Part shown: positions 1 through 8,313 of the stretch, one piece after another
Layout: the number at the start of each line of letters is the position of its first letter
How positions within the stretch are numbered: position 1 is the stretch's first letter
NCBI GenBank assembly: GCA_036564195.1
Contig: DATCLA010000236.1
Location: 1 to 23,637 of the forward strand
Origin: DATCLA01 sp036564195
GTDB lineage: Bacteria > Bacillota > UBA4882 > UBA8346
DNA: 23,637 nt
Direction of reading: 5' to 3'
Translations under genes and position numbers: made by a program
The notes under the pieces: model-generated
Databases searched by the model: none
What the model saw: the letters and a program-made list of their open reading frames with translations, nothing else
What the model was told of the DNA's origin: nothing

Positions 1-480
1 TTCCTGCGCTGCCCGGCCCAGCCCGGAGAGATACTCCGCCACCCGCCGGTCCTCACCCCGGAGCGGCTCAATATCGAAAGAAATAAACTTCTCCAACTGC
101 GGACCGGAAAGCTTTCCAGCGGAACCAAGCAAACATTCCAGCTTCTCACGGAGCGAACTCAGTTCCGTCTGGTAAGTTAACCCTTCCACCTGCGACATGA
201 GTTTTAGCCCTAAAAACAAAGAAATAATCTCACCCTCGGTCAACCTTGGCGTAGGCATGGAAAACTCCTTAGTAAAATAATAACCCCGACGAAGCCGGTC
301 ATACTCGAGGGGCGCTTGCATACGGTCACGCAACAGTTCAATGTCCCGTTCAATGGTCCGGGGACTGACTTCTAGTTTCGCGGCAAGCTTACGGCAGTCG
401 GGGTATTGTTTGTTTTTGATCAAGGCGTAAATCGTCCAGATCCGAACTAGAGCGCTTCGGCTGGTCCGATCTTTTGTCAC
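1..480 (-). CDS. WYL/DeoR-type HTH transcriptional regulator, C-terminus cut by window edge
   Basis: The first 160 residues are visible and the frame is open at the left edge. Residues about 8-55 form an HTH_11-type winged helix: a helix around RIWTIYALIKN, then CRKLAAKLEVSPRTIERDIELLRD, the classic turn and recognition helix of regulators that carry a C-terminal WYL domain. After a short wing (DRLRRGYYF) comes a linker with TEGEIISLFLGLKL, which matches the region between HTH and WYL in these proteins. The WYL domain itself would lie outside the window, so ligand and targets cannot be read. The start is GTG, supported by AAGAAGGTG directly upstream; no ATG fits better. A DeoR-type sugar regulator is the alternative, but the linker favours the WYL family. 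Confidence 0.82.
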   Translation of the reverse strand, partial: MTKDRTSRSALVRIWTIYALIKNKQYPDCRKLAAKLEVSPRTIERDIELLRDRMQAPLEYDRLRRGYYFTKEFSMPTPRLTEGEIISLFLGLKLMSQVEGLTYQTELSSLREKLECLLGSAGKLSGPQLEKFISFDIEPLRGEDRRVAEYLSGLGRAAQE

Positions 481-861
481 CTTGGCACCTTCTTTACCCA
501 GTTATATCATAGTTAAATTCCATATATTTCTCAGTATTTCCTGCAAAAAAACCTTTATCGAACAAAATTCATCTCTCAATACATAAAAAAACAATAAAAT
601 GCTAATCTACCAACCACCTCACCCTATCCGCCTAGGATCAGCCTTTCTTACTATAGCGTCTCATCCCTCTTCATGAAGGCAACGGATGCTTACCGTCTTA
701 GCAAAAAGGTGCAGCGGATTTTGCTGTTGTAAATCAGCCGAAAAAATCTGTTTTAATCCACACTCCCATGCAAGGCAATTATGCAACTCCTTCAAATAGT
801 TTGCTGATTCCTTCAGAAGGTACCTAACAATTTCGGGCGGCAAAAAATCAATTCAAGAACC
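481..861. other. Intergenic gap with no convincing gene
   Basis: About 380 bp separate the regulator from the carboxypeptidase stop codon. Bases 490-640 are clearly AT-rich. A 60-codon open frame at 661-843 (minus) opens with TTG, has no Shine-Dalgarno sequence and shows no recognisable domain, so I do not call it. I could not find a promoter with both good boxes for the regulator, nor a clear terminator for the carboxypeptidase. Confidence 0.5.
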
Positions 862-2022
862 TTACCTTACCTTCATTCCCAACAGATTTTTAATAAAATT
901 GACTAAAGCTCGCCACCCCAAAACGAGAAAATTGGCCTTTTTAACCGGCTGGGTGGTATAGACCGGAGTTTGACCGAGCTTGGTTTCACCCTGATAGGCT
1001 TTTAAAAAGCCGACTTTAGCGCCGGCGGCCAGCGGCAATCGGAGATTCTCTGCTTTTACCAACCGGGTAATAACCGGCTTAGCATTAGCCCGTTCTGACA
1101 ATACTGTAAAGTCAGCGCCAACTTTTACCGCTACCTTTGCCGGTTGAGCTTCAGCGAAGCCAATCTCACCTACTGTCGCGTTCTTCCGCCGGACTACCCG
1201 CCTTTCATAAGTACGAAAACCGTAATCCAGTAACCGTCGGGTTTGAGCTACCCGTTCCGCATTAGATGCCGCTCCCAAAATTACTGAGAGCAACCGCAAG
1301 TTATCACGTTTTGCCGTTGCCGCTAAGCAAAACTTGGCCTCAGCCGTATGGCCGGTTTTTAAGCCATCCGCACCCGGGTAAACTTTGATTAAATCATTGG
1401 TATTATATAAGACGAACCGCCCGTCACGTAAACTATCCTTCCGGATCGAAGTATATTCTAATATTTTATGGTGTTTTAATAACTCCCGGGAAATTACAGC
1501 TAAATCATAGGCACTGCTGTAATGGTTGGGATCGGGCAACCCGGTCTCATTGGCAAAATGGGTATTTTTAAGCCCCAGCTGTTGTGCTCTTTTATTCATT
1601 GCGGCAATGAAATCCTCACCTGAACCATATAAATACTCAGCTACGGCAGTACTGGCGTCATTGGCGGAAACTACGGCAATCGCTTTAAACATTTCGTGCA
1701 GAGTAAAAGTTTCACCCTCTTTTAAGTAAACCTGCGAGCCTCCAATTCCGGCTGCAGTTGCCGAGGTTGGTATTTTATCATCCCACTTCACCCGGCCGGA
1801 GTCAACCGCCTCCATAATCAATAACATGGTCATCACTTTGGTAACACTGGCCGGCGGCAACCGCTGCCGTTCATTTTGGGCAAATAGCACCCGGCCGCTT
1901 TCCGGATCCATCAAAACGGCGGCTTTGGCTTTGATATTAAACTCTTCTGCCTCTGTCGGTCGGCATATTACCAACAGCGACAGGAGGATAATCCAAGCTG
2001 ACATCAATCTGACTCTGCTCAC
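862..2022 (-). CDS. D-alanyl-D-alanine carboxypeptidase (peptidase S11, DacF/DacA-like)
   Basis: Secreted serine DD-carboxypeptidase that trims the terminal D-Ala from peptidoglycan stem pentapeptides at the outer membrane face. From the GTG start it has 386 residues, the usual size. A signal peptide spans residues 1-25 (hydrophobic core WIILLSLLVI, cleavage near PTEA). The three penicillin-binding motifs are present: SVTK (59-62), SAN (119-121) and KTG (222-224). A PBP5-type C-terminal domain follows at about 265-360, and the tail is an amphipathic helix (FLVLGWRALVNFIKNLL) that would anchor the protein to the membrane. The open frame begins 11 codons upstream at TTG, but AAAGGGGGT sits just before the GTG at 2022, so I chose GTG. 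Being divergent from coat genes is compatible with a sporulation paralog such as DacF or DacB, but sequence alone does not decide between these and vegetative DacA. Confidence 0.93.
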   Translation of the reverse strand: MSRVRLMSAWIILLSLLVICRPTEAEEFNIKAKAAVLMDPESGRVLFAQNERQRLPPASVTKVMTMLLIMEAVDSGRVKWDDKIPTSATAAGIGGSQVYLKEGETFTLHEMFKAIAVVSANDASTAVAEYLYGSGEDFIAAMNKRAQQLGLKNTHFANETGLPDPNHYSSAYDLAVISRELLKHHKILEYTSIRKDSLRDGRFVLYNTNDLIKVYPGADGLKTGHTAEAKFCLAATAKRDNLRLLSVILGAASNAERVAQTRRLLDYGFRTYERRVVRRKNATVGEIGFAEAQPAKVAVKVGADFTVLSERANAKPVITRLVKAENLRLPLAAGAKVGFLKAYQGETKLGQTPVYTTQPVKKANFLVLGWRALVNFIKNLLGMKVR

Positions 2023-2162
2023 CTGCTGACCCCCTTTGGATAAAGTTTTCCCCAATTTGTTACAGTGTATAACCCTAACTGCGAAAATGCATAGGCCCGT
2101 AAAAAATGGACAGATTAGATGTTAATAACCCACTGTTTCAAAAGAGAAAGGAGGTCCTAAAC

Positions 2163-2438
2163 TTGAGTCCCAATAATTCACCCAACACCGGCACTTATGA
2201 ATCCCCCGGCCGGATGAACGAACCCCCCAATGTCATCACTACTAAAGACTTGGCTTATCTGACTGATGCCCTCTCCTGGGAATTGCTGGCGTTTAAAAAA
2301 TGTCGCCAGTATGCTTCCTTCTGTACCGATCCTGAGATCCAACAGGAGATTGACCGGACCGGCCGGATGCACCAGCAGCATTACAGCCAATTGTTAAGTT
2401 ATCTCCAATCCAACCCCAACCGAAATTATTTACAATAG
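2163..2438 (+). CDS. Small CotF-like spore coat protein, first gene of a pair
   Basis: A 91-residue protein. Residues 1-25 are a proline- and asparagine-rich low-complexity leader. From ITTKDLAYLTDALSWELLAFKK onwards it reads as a two-helix bundle ending in DRTGRMHQQHYSQLLSYL, a pattern I associate with short spore coat proteins next to cotF in Clostridia. The best start is TTG: AAGGAGGT lies 7 bases upstream of it, inside a longer frame that opens at 2106 without a ribosome site. The next gene, CotF, begins 13 bases after the stop, so the two are surely one operon and their products probably pack together in the coat. Cysteines in KKCRQYASFC could cross-link, which is inference. The family call is by pattern only. 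Confidence 0.75.
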   Translation: MSPNNSPNTGTYESPGRMNEPPNVITTKDLAYLTDALSWELLAFKKCRQYASFCTDPEIQQEIDRTGRMHQQHYSQLLSYLQSNPNRNYLQ

Positions 2439-2451
2439 GAGGAAAAACAGC

Positions 2452-2814
2452 ATGCAACCACCCGGCCAAGCGGGACAACCGAATCAACCCAATCCCAATG
2501 AAATCAAAAATCCGGCTACCGGTCAGTTGCCTCAGGTTAAAGGGGCGGAAATGAATGAACGGGATTATGCCAATGAGATTTTGGCCACTGAAAAATACCT
2601 GACCGACAACTTTAACGTCTTTACGCGCGAAGCCAGCAACCAAGTGCTTCACGATCAGGTTTTCCGGATCTTGCAGGAAACGCACCAGGCCAGTCGAAAT
2701 TTATTCAACCTGATGTTTAAAAAAGGGTGGTATCAACTGACTGCTGCCGCCCAGCAGGAACTGACCCAATCCGCGCAACAGTTTCAAAATTATCAGACCC
2801 AGTTTCCCTATTAA
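2452..2814 (+). CDS. CotF-domain spore coat protein
   Basis: A 120-residue protein with a low-complexity N-terminal third (repeated Pro, Gln, Asn to about residue 28) and a CotF domain from about residue 36 to 105. Typical CotF features are the opening NERDYANEILATEKYLTDNF, the middle EASNQVLHDQVFRIL, and the hallmark NLFNLMFKKGWYQL. CotF proteins are deposited in the coat of the endospore; the family is alpha-helical and ferritin-like in outline. AATAGGAGG precedes the ATG at good spacing. It ends the two-gene operon and is followed immediately by a perfect 11-bp terminator hairpin. No trustworthy sporulation sigma promoter was found upstream of the pair. Confidence 0.9.
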   Translation: MQPPGQAGQPNQPNPNEIKNPATGQLPQVKGAEMNERDYANEILATEKYLTDNFNVFTREASNQVLHDQVFRILQETHQASRNLFNLMFKKGWYQLTAAAQQELTQSAQQFQNYQTQFPY

Positions 2815-2822
2815 CAACCGCT

Positions 2823-2857
2823 AGCGCTGATTCAAAATCACGAATCAGCGCTTTTTT
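2823..2857 (+). terminator. Rho-independent terminator of the coat operon
   Basis: AGCGCTGATTC (2823-2833) pairs perfectly with GAATCAGCGCT (2842-2852) over an 8-base loop and runs into six T. It directly follows the cotF-like stop. On the minus strand no T-run follows, so it works for the plus-strand operon. Confidence 0.92.
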
Positions 2858-2908
2858 CGTCAATCAATCTCTAACCGCTCTTGGCTCCGGTTGTCGGTTG
2901 CAAAATCA

Positions 2909-3565
2909 TCAATAATGCTCATTTCTGCCGGTAACCAGGTAGATTACACGTTCTCCGATATTGGTGGCATGATCGGCCACACGTTCTAAAAAACGGGCTA
3001 CAAATAACAGGTTTATTCCTTGGACAACTGCGGCGCGGTCGGCGTCACCCATGACAAAATCCGTTGTTTCGTTCAAGAGTGCCCGGTAAATCTCATCGAC
3101 CCGTTCATCCTGCAAGCAATTGGCCTTAGCAGCAGCAGCGTCCCGGTCGACCAAGGCCTTAATACTCTTCCGGACCATCGTTTCGGCAAGTTCCGCCATT
3201 TTCGGGATATCTTCTAACTGACCAATCAGTGGTTGCTTGCCGATCCGTATCGTAATCTCCGCAATATTGGAAGCATTGTCGGCAATGCGCTCCAAATCGA
3301 GAGCGATCCGTAAAACTGTGGTGACTACCCGCAGGTCGCGGGCTAACGGCTGTTGTAAGGCAATCACCCGGATGCAGTCTGCCTCGATCTTCCGGACTAA
3401 GTCATCGATTTGGTCATCTGCGTCAATAATTTGCTGTGCTAGGTCTTGATCCTGTTTTGCCAAAGATTCTACTGCCAGATGAATAGTTCCTTCCACCATG
3501 CTGCTTAGTTTTAACAATTGTTGTTGTAGTTCACTTAAAAGCCGGTCAAATGTCTCCCGTGTCAT
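2909..3565 (-). CDS. phoU: Phosphate signalling complex protein PhoU
   Basis: Peripheral membrane/cytosolic regulator that links the Pst transporter to the phosphate response and restrains uptake. The roughly 218 residues form two tandem three-helix PhoU repeats, visible as two copies of the metal-binding motif: DLERIADNASNIAE in the first and FLERVADHATNIGERV in the second. Length is normal. The frame can be opened at GTG 3574 or ATG 3571, but GGGGTG spaced 6 bases before the ATG at 3565 makes that the best start; uncertainty is three residues. It is the last gene of the pst operon, 60 bp after pstB. The histidine kinase and response regulator of the Pho system are not in the window. Confidence 0.95.
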   Translation of the reverse strand: MTRETFDRLLSELQQQLLKLSSMVEGTIHLAVESLAKQDQDLAQQIIDADDQIDDLVRKIEADCIRVIALQQPLARDLRVVTTVLRIALDLERIADNASNIAEITIRIGKQPLIGQLEDIPKMAELAETMVRKSIKALVDRDAAAAKANCLQDERVDEIYRALLNETTDFVMGDADRAAVVQGINLLFVARFLERVADHATNIGERVIYLVTGRNEHY

Positions 3566-3634
3566 CTGCATCACCCCAGAATTTTAATTAGGATATACTA
3601 TATCCTTGCAAATAAAACACTCCGCTTTCCTAAC

Positions 3635-4390
3635 TCAGCCAAACCTACCGGTAAGATAAGCTTCAGTCTCTTGCTGACGCGGATTGGTCATCACCTGTTC
3701 CGTTGGGCCGTATTCCACTAAACTTCCTAACAAAAAAAATCCGAGGTGGTCCGAGATCCTGGCCGCCTGCTGCATATTATGAGTTACAATTATAATAGTA
3801 TAATTCTGCTTCAGCTCACAGATTAACTCCTCAATCTTTCCGGTGGAGACTGGGTCCAGTGCCGAGGCTGGTTCATCCATTAAGAGCACCTCCGGTTCCA
3901 CTGCCAATAATCGGGCGATACATAACCGCTGTTGCTGGCCACCGGAAAGCCGTAAGGCCGGTGCAGTCAGCCGGTCTTTAATCTCTTCCCATAGGGCCGC
4001 CCCTTTGAGGCTCCGCTCCACAATCTCATTGAGTTTAGCTTTATCCTTCAATCCGTGGACCCGCGGTCCATAGGCAACATTATCATAGATTGACATGGGA
4101 AAGGGGTTAGGCCGTTGAAAGACCATCCCTACCCGTTTACGCAGCTCCACTACATCCACTTGAGGCTGATAAATATCTTCTCCGTCAAGAGTAATCAACC
4201 CCTGAAAGCGGACACTTTTAATCAAATCATTCATCCGGTTGAGTGTCCGCAGGAAAGTAGATTTGCCGCACCCGGAAGGACCGATTAATGCTGTCACGTT
4301 TTTAGCGTAAATCTCCATATTAATATTCTTCAGTGCTTGAAATTCGCCGTAAAAAAGATTAAAATCCCTCGCAATAATTTTCGAATCCAT
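3635..4390 (-). CDS. pstB: Phosphate ABC transporter ATP-binding protein PstB
   Basis: Energises the PstA-PstC channel. The protein has 251 residues, normal for PstB. Walker A GPSGCGKST is at 37-45, the ABC signature LSGGQQQR at 148-155, Walker B VLLMDEP at 168-174 and the switch histidine in VTHN at 204. PstB hallmarks include FYGEFQALKNI near the N-terminus, LRTLNRMND after Walker A, the Q-loop VGMVFQRPNPFPMSIYDN, and a C-terminal TGRFG. The ATG is preceded by AAGGGGGAG. It lies 14 bp after pstA in the operon order pstS-C-A-B-phoU. Confidence 0.98.
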   Translation of the reverse strand: MDSKIIARDFNLFYGEFQALKNINMEIYAKNVTALIGPSGCGKSTFLRTLNRMNDLIKSVRFQGLITLDGEDIYQPQVDVVELRKRVGMVFQRPNPFPMSIYDNVAYGPRVHGLKDKAKLNEIVERSLKGAALWEEIKDRLTAPALRLSGGQQQRLCIARLLAVEPEVLLMDEPASALDPVSTGKIEELICELKQNYTIIIVTHNMQQAARISDHLGFFLLGSLVEYGPTEQVMTNPRQQETEAYLTGRFG

Positions 4391-4404
4391 CCAACGCTCC
4401 CCCT

Positions 4405-5247
4405 TTAAGACCTTAAACGCAGCGAAAATCTGGACAACAGCAGTAACGCAGCACTGTTAATCAAGGCAATACTGATGATCAATATACTGGCTGTGGCGTA
4501 AGCCCGAGTTAAGGATAAACCTTCACTCGCCAGGATATAAAGGTGCAACGTCATTGGCCGGGCCGAATCCAGTAGTGAAACCGGCAGCCGTAAGGCCCCT
4601 CCTACTGTGAGCCAGACGGCGGCAGTTTCCCCTACTGCCCGGCCTACACTTAATACCAGCCCGGTCATGATTCCGGGCAGGGCCACCGGGAGTACCACTT
4701 TAATAATGGTTACCCATTTAGTGGCCCCCAATGCTAAACTGCCTTCCCGGTAAGAAACAGGTACCGTTTTGATTGCTTCTTCGGCGGTCCGGATCACCGT
4801 CGGCAATAACATTAACGCTAAGGTAATCCCCCCGGATAACAGCGAAAAGCCAAAGCCCAGAAAGGTTACTAAAAATGCAAAACCAAATAATCCGAAGATA
4901 ATAGAGGGAATCCCGGCCAAGGTCTCGGTAGCGCCGCGGATCATCCGGGTCAGTAACCCGCCCCGGGTATACTCTGTAAGGTAGATGGCAGTTCCCACTC
5001 CGATGGGCCCGGCAATCAAAATTACCAAAGCTGTTAAATAGACGGTACCGACAATCGTTGGGAAAATACCACCCTCACGGCCCAGCGCTTCGGGATATGC
5101 GGTTAAAAATCGCCAACTAATTGCCGGTAAGCCTTGCTTTAAAATGAAAAAAAGTATAAAACCCAGACAGCTGGTGGTAATTAAAGCGGCAGTCCATAAC
5201 ATTGAAAAGGCAATTCCTTGTTTAAATTTCGCTGCAGTTCGCGGCAT
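4405..5247 (-). CDS. pstA: Phosphate ABC transporter permease PstA
   Basis: Inner-membrane half of the phosphate channel, 280 residues with six predicted transmembrane segments. The binding-protein-dependent transport fold includes the EAA-type loop EGSLALGATKWVTIIKVVLPVALPGI, which contacts PstB. PstA-type features are GIPSIIFGLFGFAF and GRAVGETAAVWLT. Its ATG overlaps the stop of pstC by one base (TAATG), so translation is coupled and equal stoichiometry of the two permeases is expected. Confidence 0.97.
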   Translation of the reverse strand: MPRTAAKFKQGIAFSMLWTAALITTSCLGFILFFILKQGLPAISWRFLTAYPEALGREGGIFPTIVGTVYLTALVILIAGPIGVGTAIYLTEYTRGGLLTRMIRGATETLAGIPSIIFGLFGFAFLVTFLGFGFSLLSGGITLALMLLPTVIRTAEEAIKTVPVSYREGSLALGATKWVTIIKVVLPVALPGIMTGLVLSVGRAVGETAAVWLTVGGALRLPVSLLDSARPMTLHLYILASEGLSLTRAYATASILIISIALINSAALLLLSRFSLRLRS

Positions 5248-6116
5248 TAGTCGGACACCTTCTTCCGGGAAAACAGTGAAGCAATCAAATTGATGATGAT
5301 AATAATTACGAAGAGTAAAATCCCCACACTAAACAGGGCTTGGGCATGCTCACCCGCAGCATAGGATGATTCCTGCCCAATTGTGCCGGTCAAAGTGGGG
5401 CCCGGATTTAAGATTGACTGCGGGACCAATGGAGTATTACCGGTGATCATAATTACCGCCATGGTCTCTCCGACGGCTCGGCCCATTCCTAAAATAACCG
5501 CGGCCACAATTCCCGGTGTTGCCGCAGGAACTAACACCTTATAAATAGTCTGCCAGTAAGTGGCACCCAACGCCAGCGAAGCCTCTTTATAATCACGGGG
5601 TACCGCTAGTAAAGCATTTTCTGAAACGCTAATAATTGTTGGCAAAATCATTATCGCCAGAATTATCCCCCCTGCCAACAGGCTAAACCCAACCCCGTTG
5701 TTAAGGTTACGGAGTAATGGTACTAAGATTACCAAACCGAAGAAACCATAGACCACTGAAGGAATGCCTGCCAACAGATTGATGGCCGGGCGTAAAATTC
5801 TGGCCAGCCATTCCGGGGCAAGCTCCGCCAGTAAAACTGCACAGGCTACCCCCAACGGCACACCCAAAATTAAGGCAGCCAGAGTCACATAGGTTGACCC
5901 CACTAATAAAGGGAGCATCCCGTAAACCCCGGAAGTCGGTTGCCAGTTGCGGCCGAATATTAAATTAAACAGCCCATGTTTGGCCAGAACCGGCCAACCC
6001 TCTTTAAAAACAAACACAATAATCAAGAAGACTCCGGCAACAGCCAAACCGGCAATGAATAGTAAGGACGTGCCGACAATCAACTCCTGTCGGCGGGATT
6101 TTGACATTTTAACCAT
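5247..6116 (-). CDS. pstC: Phosphate ABC transporter permease PstC
   Basis: Second membrane subunit of the phosphate channel, 289 residues, six predicted transmembrane helices beginning with TSLLFIAGLAVAGVFLIIVF. PstC/PstA hallmarks are GIPSVVYGFFGLVIL, the cytoplasmic EAA-type loop EASLALGATYWQTIYKVLVP and GRAVGETMAVIMITGN. ATAGGGGAGATGGTAA precedes the ATG at 6116. It starts 29 bp after the pstS stop and overlaps pstA by one base at its end. Confidence 0.97.
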   Translation of the reverse strand: MVKMSKSRRQELIVGTSLLFIAGLAVAGVFLIIVFVFKEGWPVLAKHGLFNLIFGRNWQPTSGVYGMLPLLVGSTYVTLAALILGVPLGVACAVLLAELAPEWLARILRPAINLLAGIPSVVYGFFGLVILVPLLRNLNNGVGFSLLAGGIILAIMILPTIISVSENALLAVPRDYKEASLALGATYWQTIYKVLVPAATPGIVAAVILGMGRAVGETMAVIMITGNTPLVPQSILNPGPTLTGTIGQESSYAAGEHAQALFSVGILLFVIIIIINLIASLFSRKKVSD

Positions 6117-6145
6117 TTACCATCTCCCCTATCTCGCTTACTAGC

Positions 6146-6952
6146 TTATTTTACAGGTACTAATCGATTTTTCTGAACCAGACCTTGCCCCTGGTTTAAC
6201 ACATAGTCAATAAACTTCGATACGCCGCGGTCCGGCGTTTTATACACAAACAGAAAGGAGCGGACTATCGGGTACTTCTTTTGCTTTATATTTTCAAAGG
6301 TAGGAGCGACGCCGTTAATCCGGACTGTTTTCACAGTAGCATCCAGTGCCGTCAAGGAAAGGTAGCCGACAGCATTTCGGCTACCGGAGACCGTTTGGCG
6401 GACGGTGCCGGTTGACCCCTGGACAATGGTTTGCAGTCCCAGAGGCGCTTTTGCCATCACAATTTTGGTAAACGCCTCCCGGGTACCGGATCCTGCTTCT
6501 CGATTTACCACCAAGATGGTTCCGGCCTTTCCATTCACTCGCGACCAGTCGGTAATCTCATTACTAAAGATCTTACGCAGCTGTTCCAAAGTGAGGTTTT
6601 CGATTGGGTTATCTGGGTGGGTCACAATGGCGATCCCGTCCCGAGCAATCTCAACCGCACTCAAACCCGGTTGTTCCTCGGGCTTCAATGGTCGGGAGCT
6701 GGTACCGATCGCCGCAGTTCCATCTCGGACAGCCTTAATGCCGGCACTGGAACCGCCTCCCTGGACATTGACAACCTGATCCGGGTAAATCTTGCTAAAA
6801 CCTTCCGCTAAAACTTCGGCAATCGGCTGGACTGAGGTGGAACCAACTACGCTAATCCGTCCTCTTCTGGTCCCGCAACATCCGGCGGACCAGGCTCCGA
6901 CAATTACGAGGAGCGCTACCAAACTTAGGTAGTATTGCGCCGCTTTCCTCAT
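6146..6952 (-). CDS. pstS: Phosphate-binding lipoprotein PstS
   Basis: Extracellular phosphate receptor of the Pst system, 268 residues. The N-terminus has a hydrophobic signal (YYLSLVALLVIVGAW) followed by SAGC, read as a lipobox with an atypical Ser at -3; Cys would be lipidated. The mature part opens with ISVVGSTSVQPIAEVLAEGF and shows other PstS phosphate-ligand segments: VQGGGSSAGIKAV, AAIGTSSR and NREAGSGTREAF. The open frame continues 37 codons upstream, but GGGAGGT precedes the ATG at 6952 and the longer N-terminus would bury the signal, so the internal ATG is chosen. First gene of the operon; a repeat-rich upstream region may hold Pho boxes. Confidence 0.96.
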   Translation of the reverse strand: MRKAAQYYLSLVALLVIVGAWSAGCCGTRRGRISVVGSTSVQPIAEVLAEGFSKIYPDQVVNVQGGGSSAGIKAVRDGTAAIGTSSRPLKPEEQPGLSAVEIARDGIAIVTHPDNPIENLTLEQLRKIFSNEITDWSRVNGKAGTILVVNREAGSGTREAFTKIVMAKAPLGLQTIVQGSTGTVRQTVSGSRNAVGYLSLTALDATVKTVRINGVAPTFENIKQKKYPIVRSFLFVYKTPDRGVSKFIDYVLNQGQGLVQKNRLVPVK

Positions 6953-6992
6953 AAACTTAAACCTCCCTTTTGCCCGATCAAATTCAATCCGG

Positions 6993-7026
6993 TTTAAGCT
7001 TAGTTTGAAGCTTAAGAATAGATTAA
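6993..7026 (-). promoter_or_regulatory. Candidate regulatory repeats upstream of pstS (possible Pho box)
   Basis: On the minus strand TTAATC and TTAAGC occur 11 bases apart, followed 11 bases later by the weaker ACTAAG. The same stretch holds the inverted repeat TTAAGCTT / AAGCTTAA (6994-7001 and 7008-7015, 6-base spacer). Gram-positive Pho boxes are TTAACA-like hexamers at 11-bp spacing upstream of pst operons, so location and period fit, but the hexamers deviate after TTAA. No strong -10 box is evident. Confidence 0.35.
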
Positions 7027-7081
7027 GGAATCTGAAGCAAAAAAATTCAACATTTACTGCCAAACTGTTTAATCTGCACCC

Positions 7082-7128
7082 AAAAAAACCTCCTTTTGGG
7101 GGAGTTAGCTTTCCCCAAAAGGAGGTTT
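7082..7128 (-). terminator. Terminator of the MacAB-like exporter operon
   Basis: A perfect 16-bp stem: AAACCTCCTTTTGGGG (7086-7101) pairs with 7113-7128 over an 11-base loop. Reading the minus strand, the stem is followed by a run of seven T (7088-7082). It lies 25 bp past the permease stop and insulates the exporter operon from pstS. Confidence 0.93.
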
Positions 7129-7152
7129 AAAAATATCCCCTCCAACCCGGCG

Positions 7153-8313
7153 TTACTCATGGCGTAGCGCTTCGATGGGATTTAACCTGCTGGCTTTATA
7201 GGCAGGGTACACTCCGAAAAACAAGCCGACCAGCAGTGAAAAAGTAAAGGCGGTACCGACGGCGGAGGCAGAAATTGTAACCACCCAGCCAATCAGTTTT
7301 CCGATTACCAGCGCCAGCGTACTGCCGCAGATAATTCCGATCAGCCCGCCGGTAATACTCAAAATAACCGCTTCGAACATAAAGAGGGTCAGGATCTCTT
7401 CGGGTTGAGCGCCGATAGCTTTTCTGATCCCAATCTCGCGGATCCGTTCGGTTACTGAAACCAGCATAATATTCATAATGCCAATTCCCCCTACCAACAG
7501 GGAGATTCCGGCGATACTGGTCAGCAGTAACGTCATGACCTTCATCATCTCGCGGCCTCGGTCCAACATTTCCGCCATATTACTCACGCGAAACAGATCC
7601 TCCTCTTGCAGCTCTTTCAGTAAGACCTGTTTGACCCGGTCAACTGTTTCCTGTACTTGCGCGGCATTTTCTACTTGGAGACTAATTTCGCTTAAGTTAT
7701 AATTTCCGAAGATCCGATCCTGAGCAGTGGTTAACGGCATGATGACTACGTTATCCCCGTTATTGCCTTTAACAGCTAATACTCCGATAATCTCCAGCCG
7801 GACACCGTCAATTTTAATGGTTTCACCAATTGGGTTACTGCCCGGGTATAATTCCGTCGCCAGTTCCGGGCCGATTACCGCTACCTTGAGACGCTCCCGG
7901 TATTCTGCTTGGCCGATAAATTGTCCCAAAGCGACGCGATAATTACGGACTGTTGCATACTCCGGCGTGCAACCGATAACCGAAGTAGTTACACTGTTCT
8001 GGGAAGACTCAGCTAAGACTGACCCCATAACCACCGGTGCCAGAGCCCGGATGGACTCAACAGAATCTTGCAATAATGTGACCGTATCATTGGTAATCCG
8101 GTTGGTACTACCTCGTCCGGGAGTGACCAGCACCAGATTGGACCCCATCTCAGCGATTTGCCGATTAATCTGCTGCTTAGCGCCCTCTCCTAGGGAGACT
8201 ATGGTAATCACGGCGCCGATTCCGATAATAATCCCCAACATGGTCAGGAAGGAACGGACTTTACTATTACGCAAATTTTTGACAGCCATTAAGATATTTT
8301 CAGTAATTCTCAT
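7153..8313 (-). CDS. MacB-like ABC transporter permease (FtsX domain)
   Basis: Membrane subunit of a MacB-type exporter, 386 residues. It has an N-terminal transmembrane helix (about 20-42) preceded by VKNLRNSKVRSFLTMLGI, typical of MacB_PCD proteins. A large extracellular periplasmic-core-like domain follows (about 45-260, with VTPGRGS and LYPGSNPIGETI). Three C-terminal FtsX helices include LLVGGIGIMNIMLVSVTERIREIGIRKAIGA, the signature coupling segment, and the end reads VYPAYKASRLNPIEALRHE. It overlaps the ATPase gene by four bases (ATGA). In monoderms such systems export peptides, antibiotics or lipophilic compounds by mechanotransmission; the cargo here is unknown. Confidence 0.95.
   Translation of the reverse strand: MRITENILMAVKNLRNSKVRSFLTMLGIIIGIGAVITIVSLGEGAKQQINRQIAEMGSNLVLVTPGRGSTNRITNDTVTLLQDSVESIRALAPVVMGSVLAESSQNSVTTSVIGCTPEYATVRNYRVALGQFIGQAEYRERLKVAVIGPELATELYPGSNPIGETIKIDGVRLEIIGVLAVKGNNGDNVVIMPLTTAQDRIFGNYNLSEISLQVENAAQVQETVDRVKQVLLKELQEEDLFRVSNMAEMLDRGREMMKVMTLLLTSIAGISLLVGGIGIMNIMLVSVTERIREIGIRKAIGAQPEEILTLFMFEAVILSITGGLIGIICGSTLALVIGKLIGWVVTISASAVGTAFTFSLLVGLFFGVYPAYKASRLNPIEALRHE

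Noticed and set aside
661..843. 60-codon open frame on the minus strand
   Set aside because: It starts with TTG, is preceded by a stop three codons earlier and by no Shine-Dalgarno sequence, and has no recognisable domain; a chance frame is likelier.
2067..2100. Possible sigma-E/K promoter (GTATAA with CATAGGCC) before the coat genes
   Set aside because: The spacing is 17 bases and the -10 deviates too much from CATACA-T or CATA-N3-TA to accept.
6405..6811. Two overlapping plus-strand frames of about 125 codons within pstS
   Set aside because: They lie antisense to an unmistakable PstS gene, lack ribosome sites, and look like shadows of its codon pattern.
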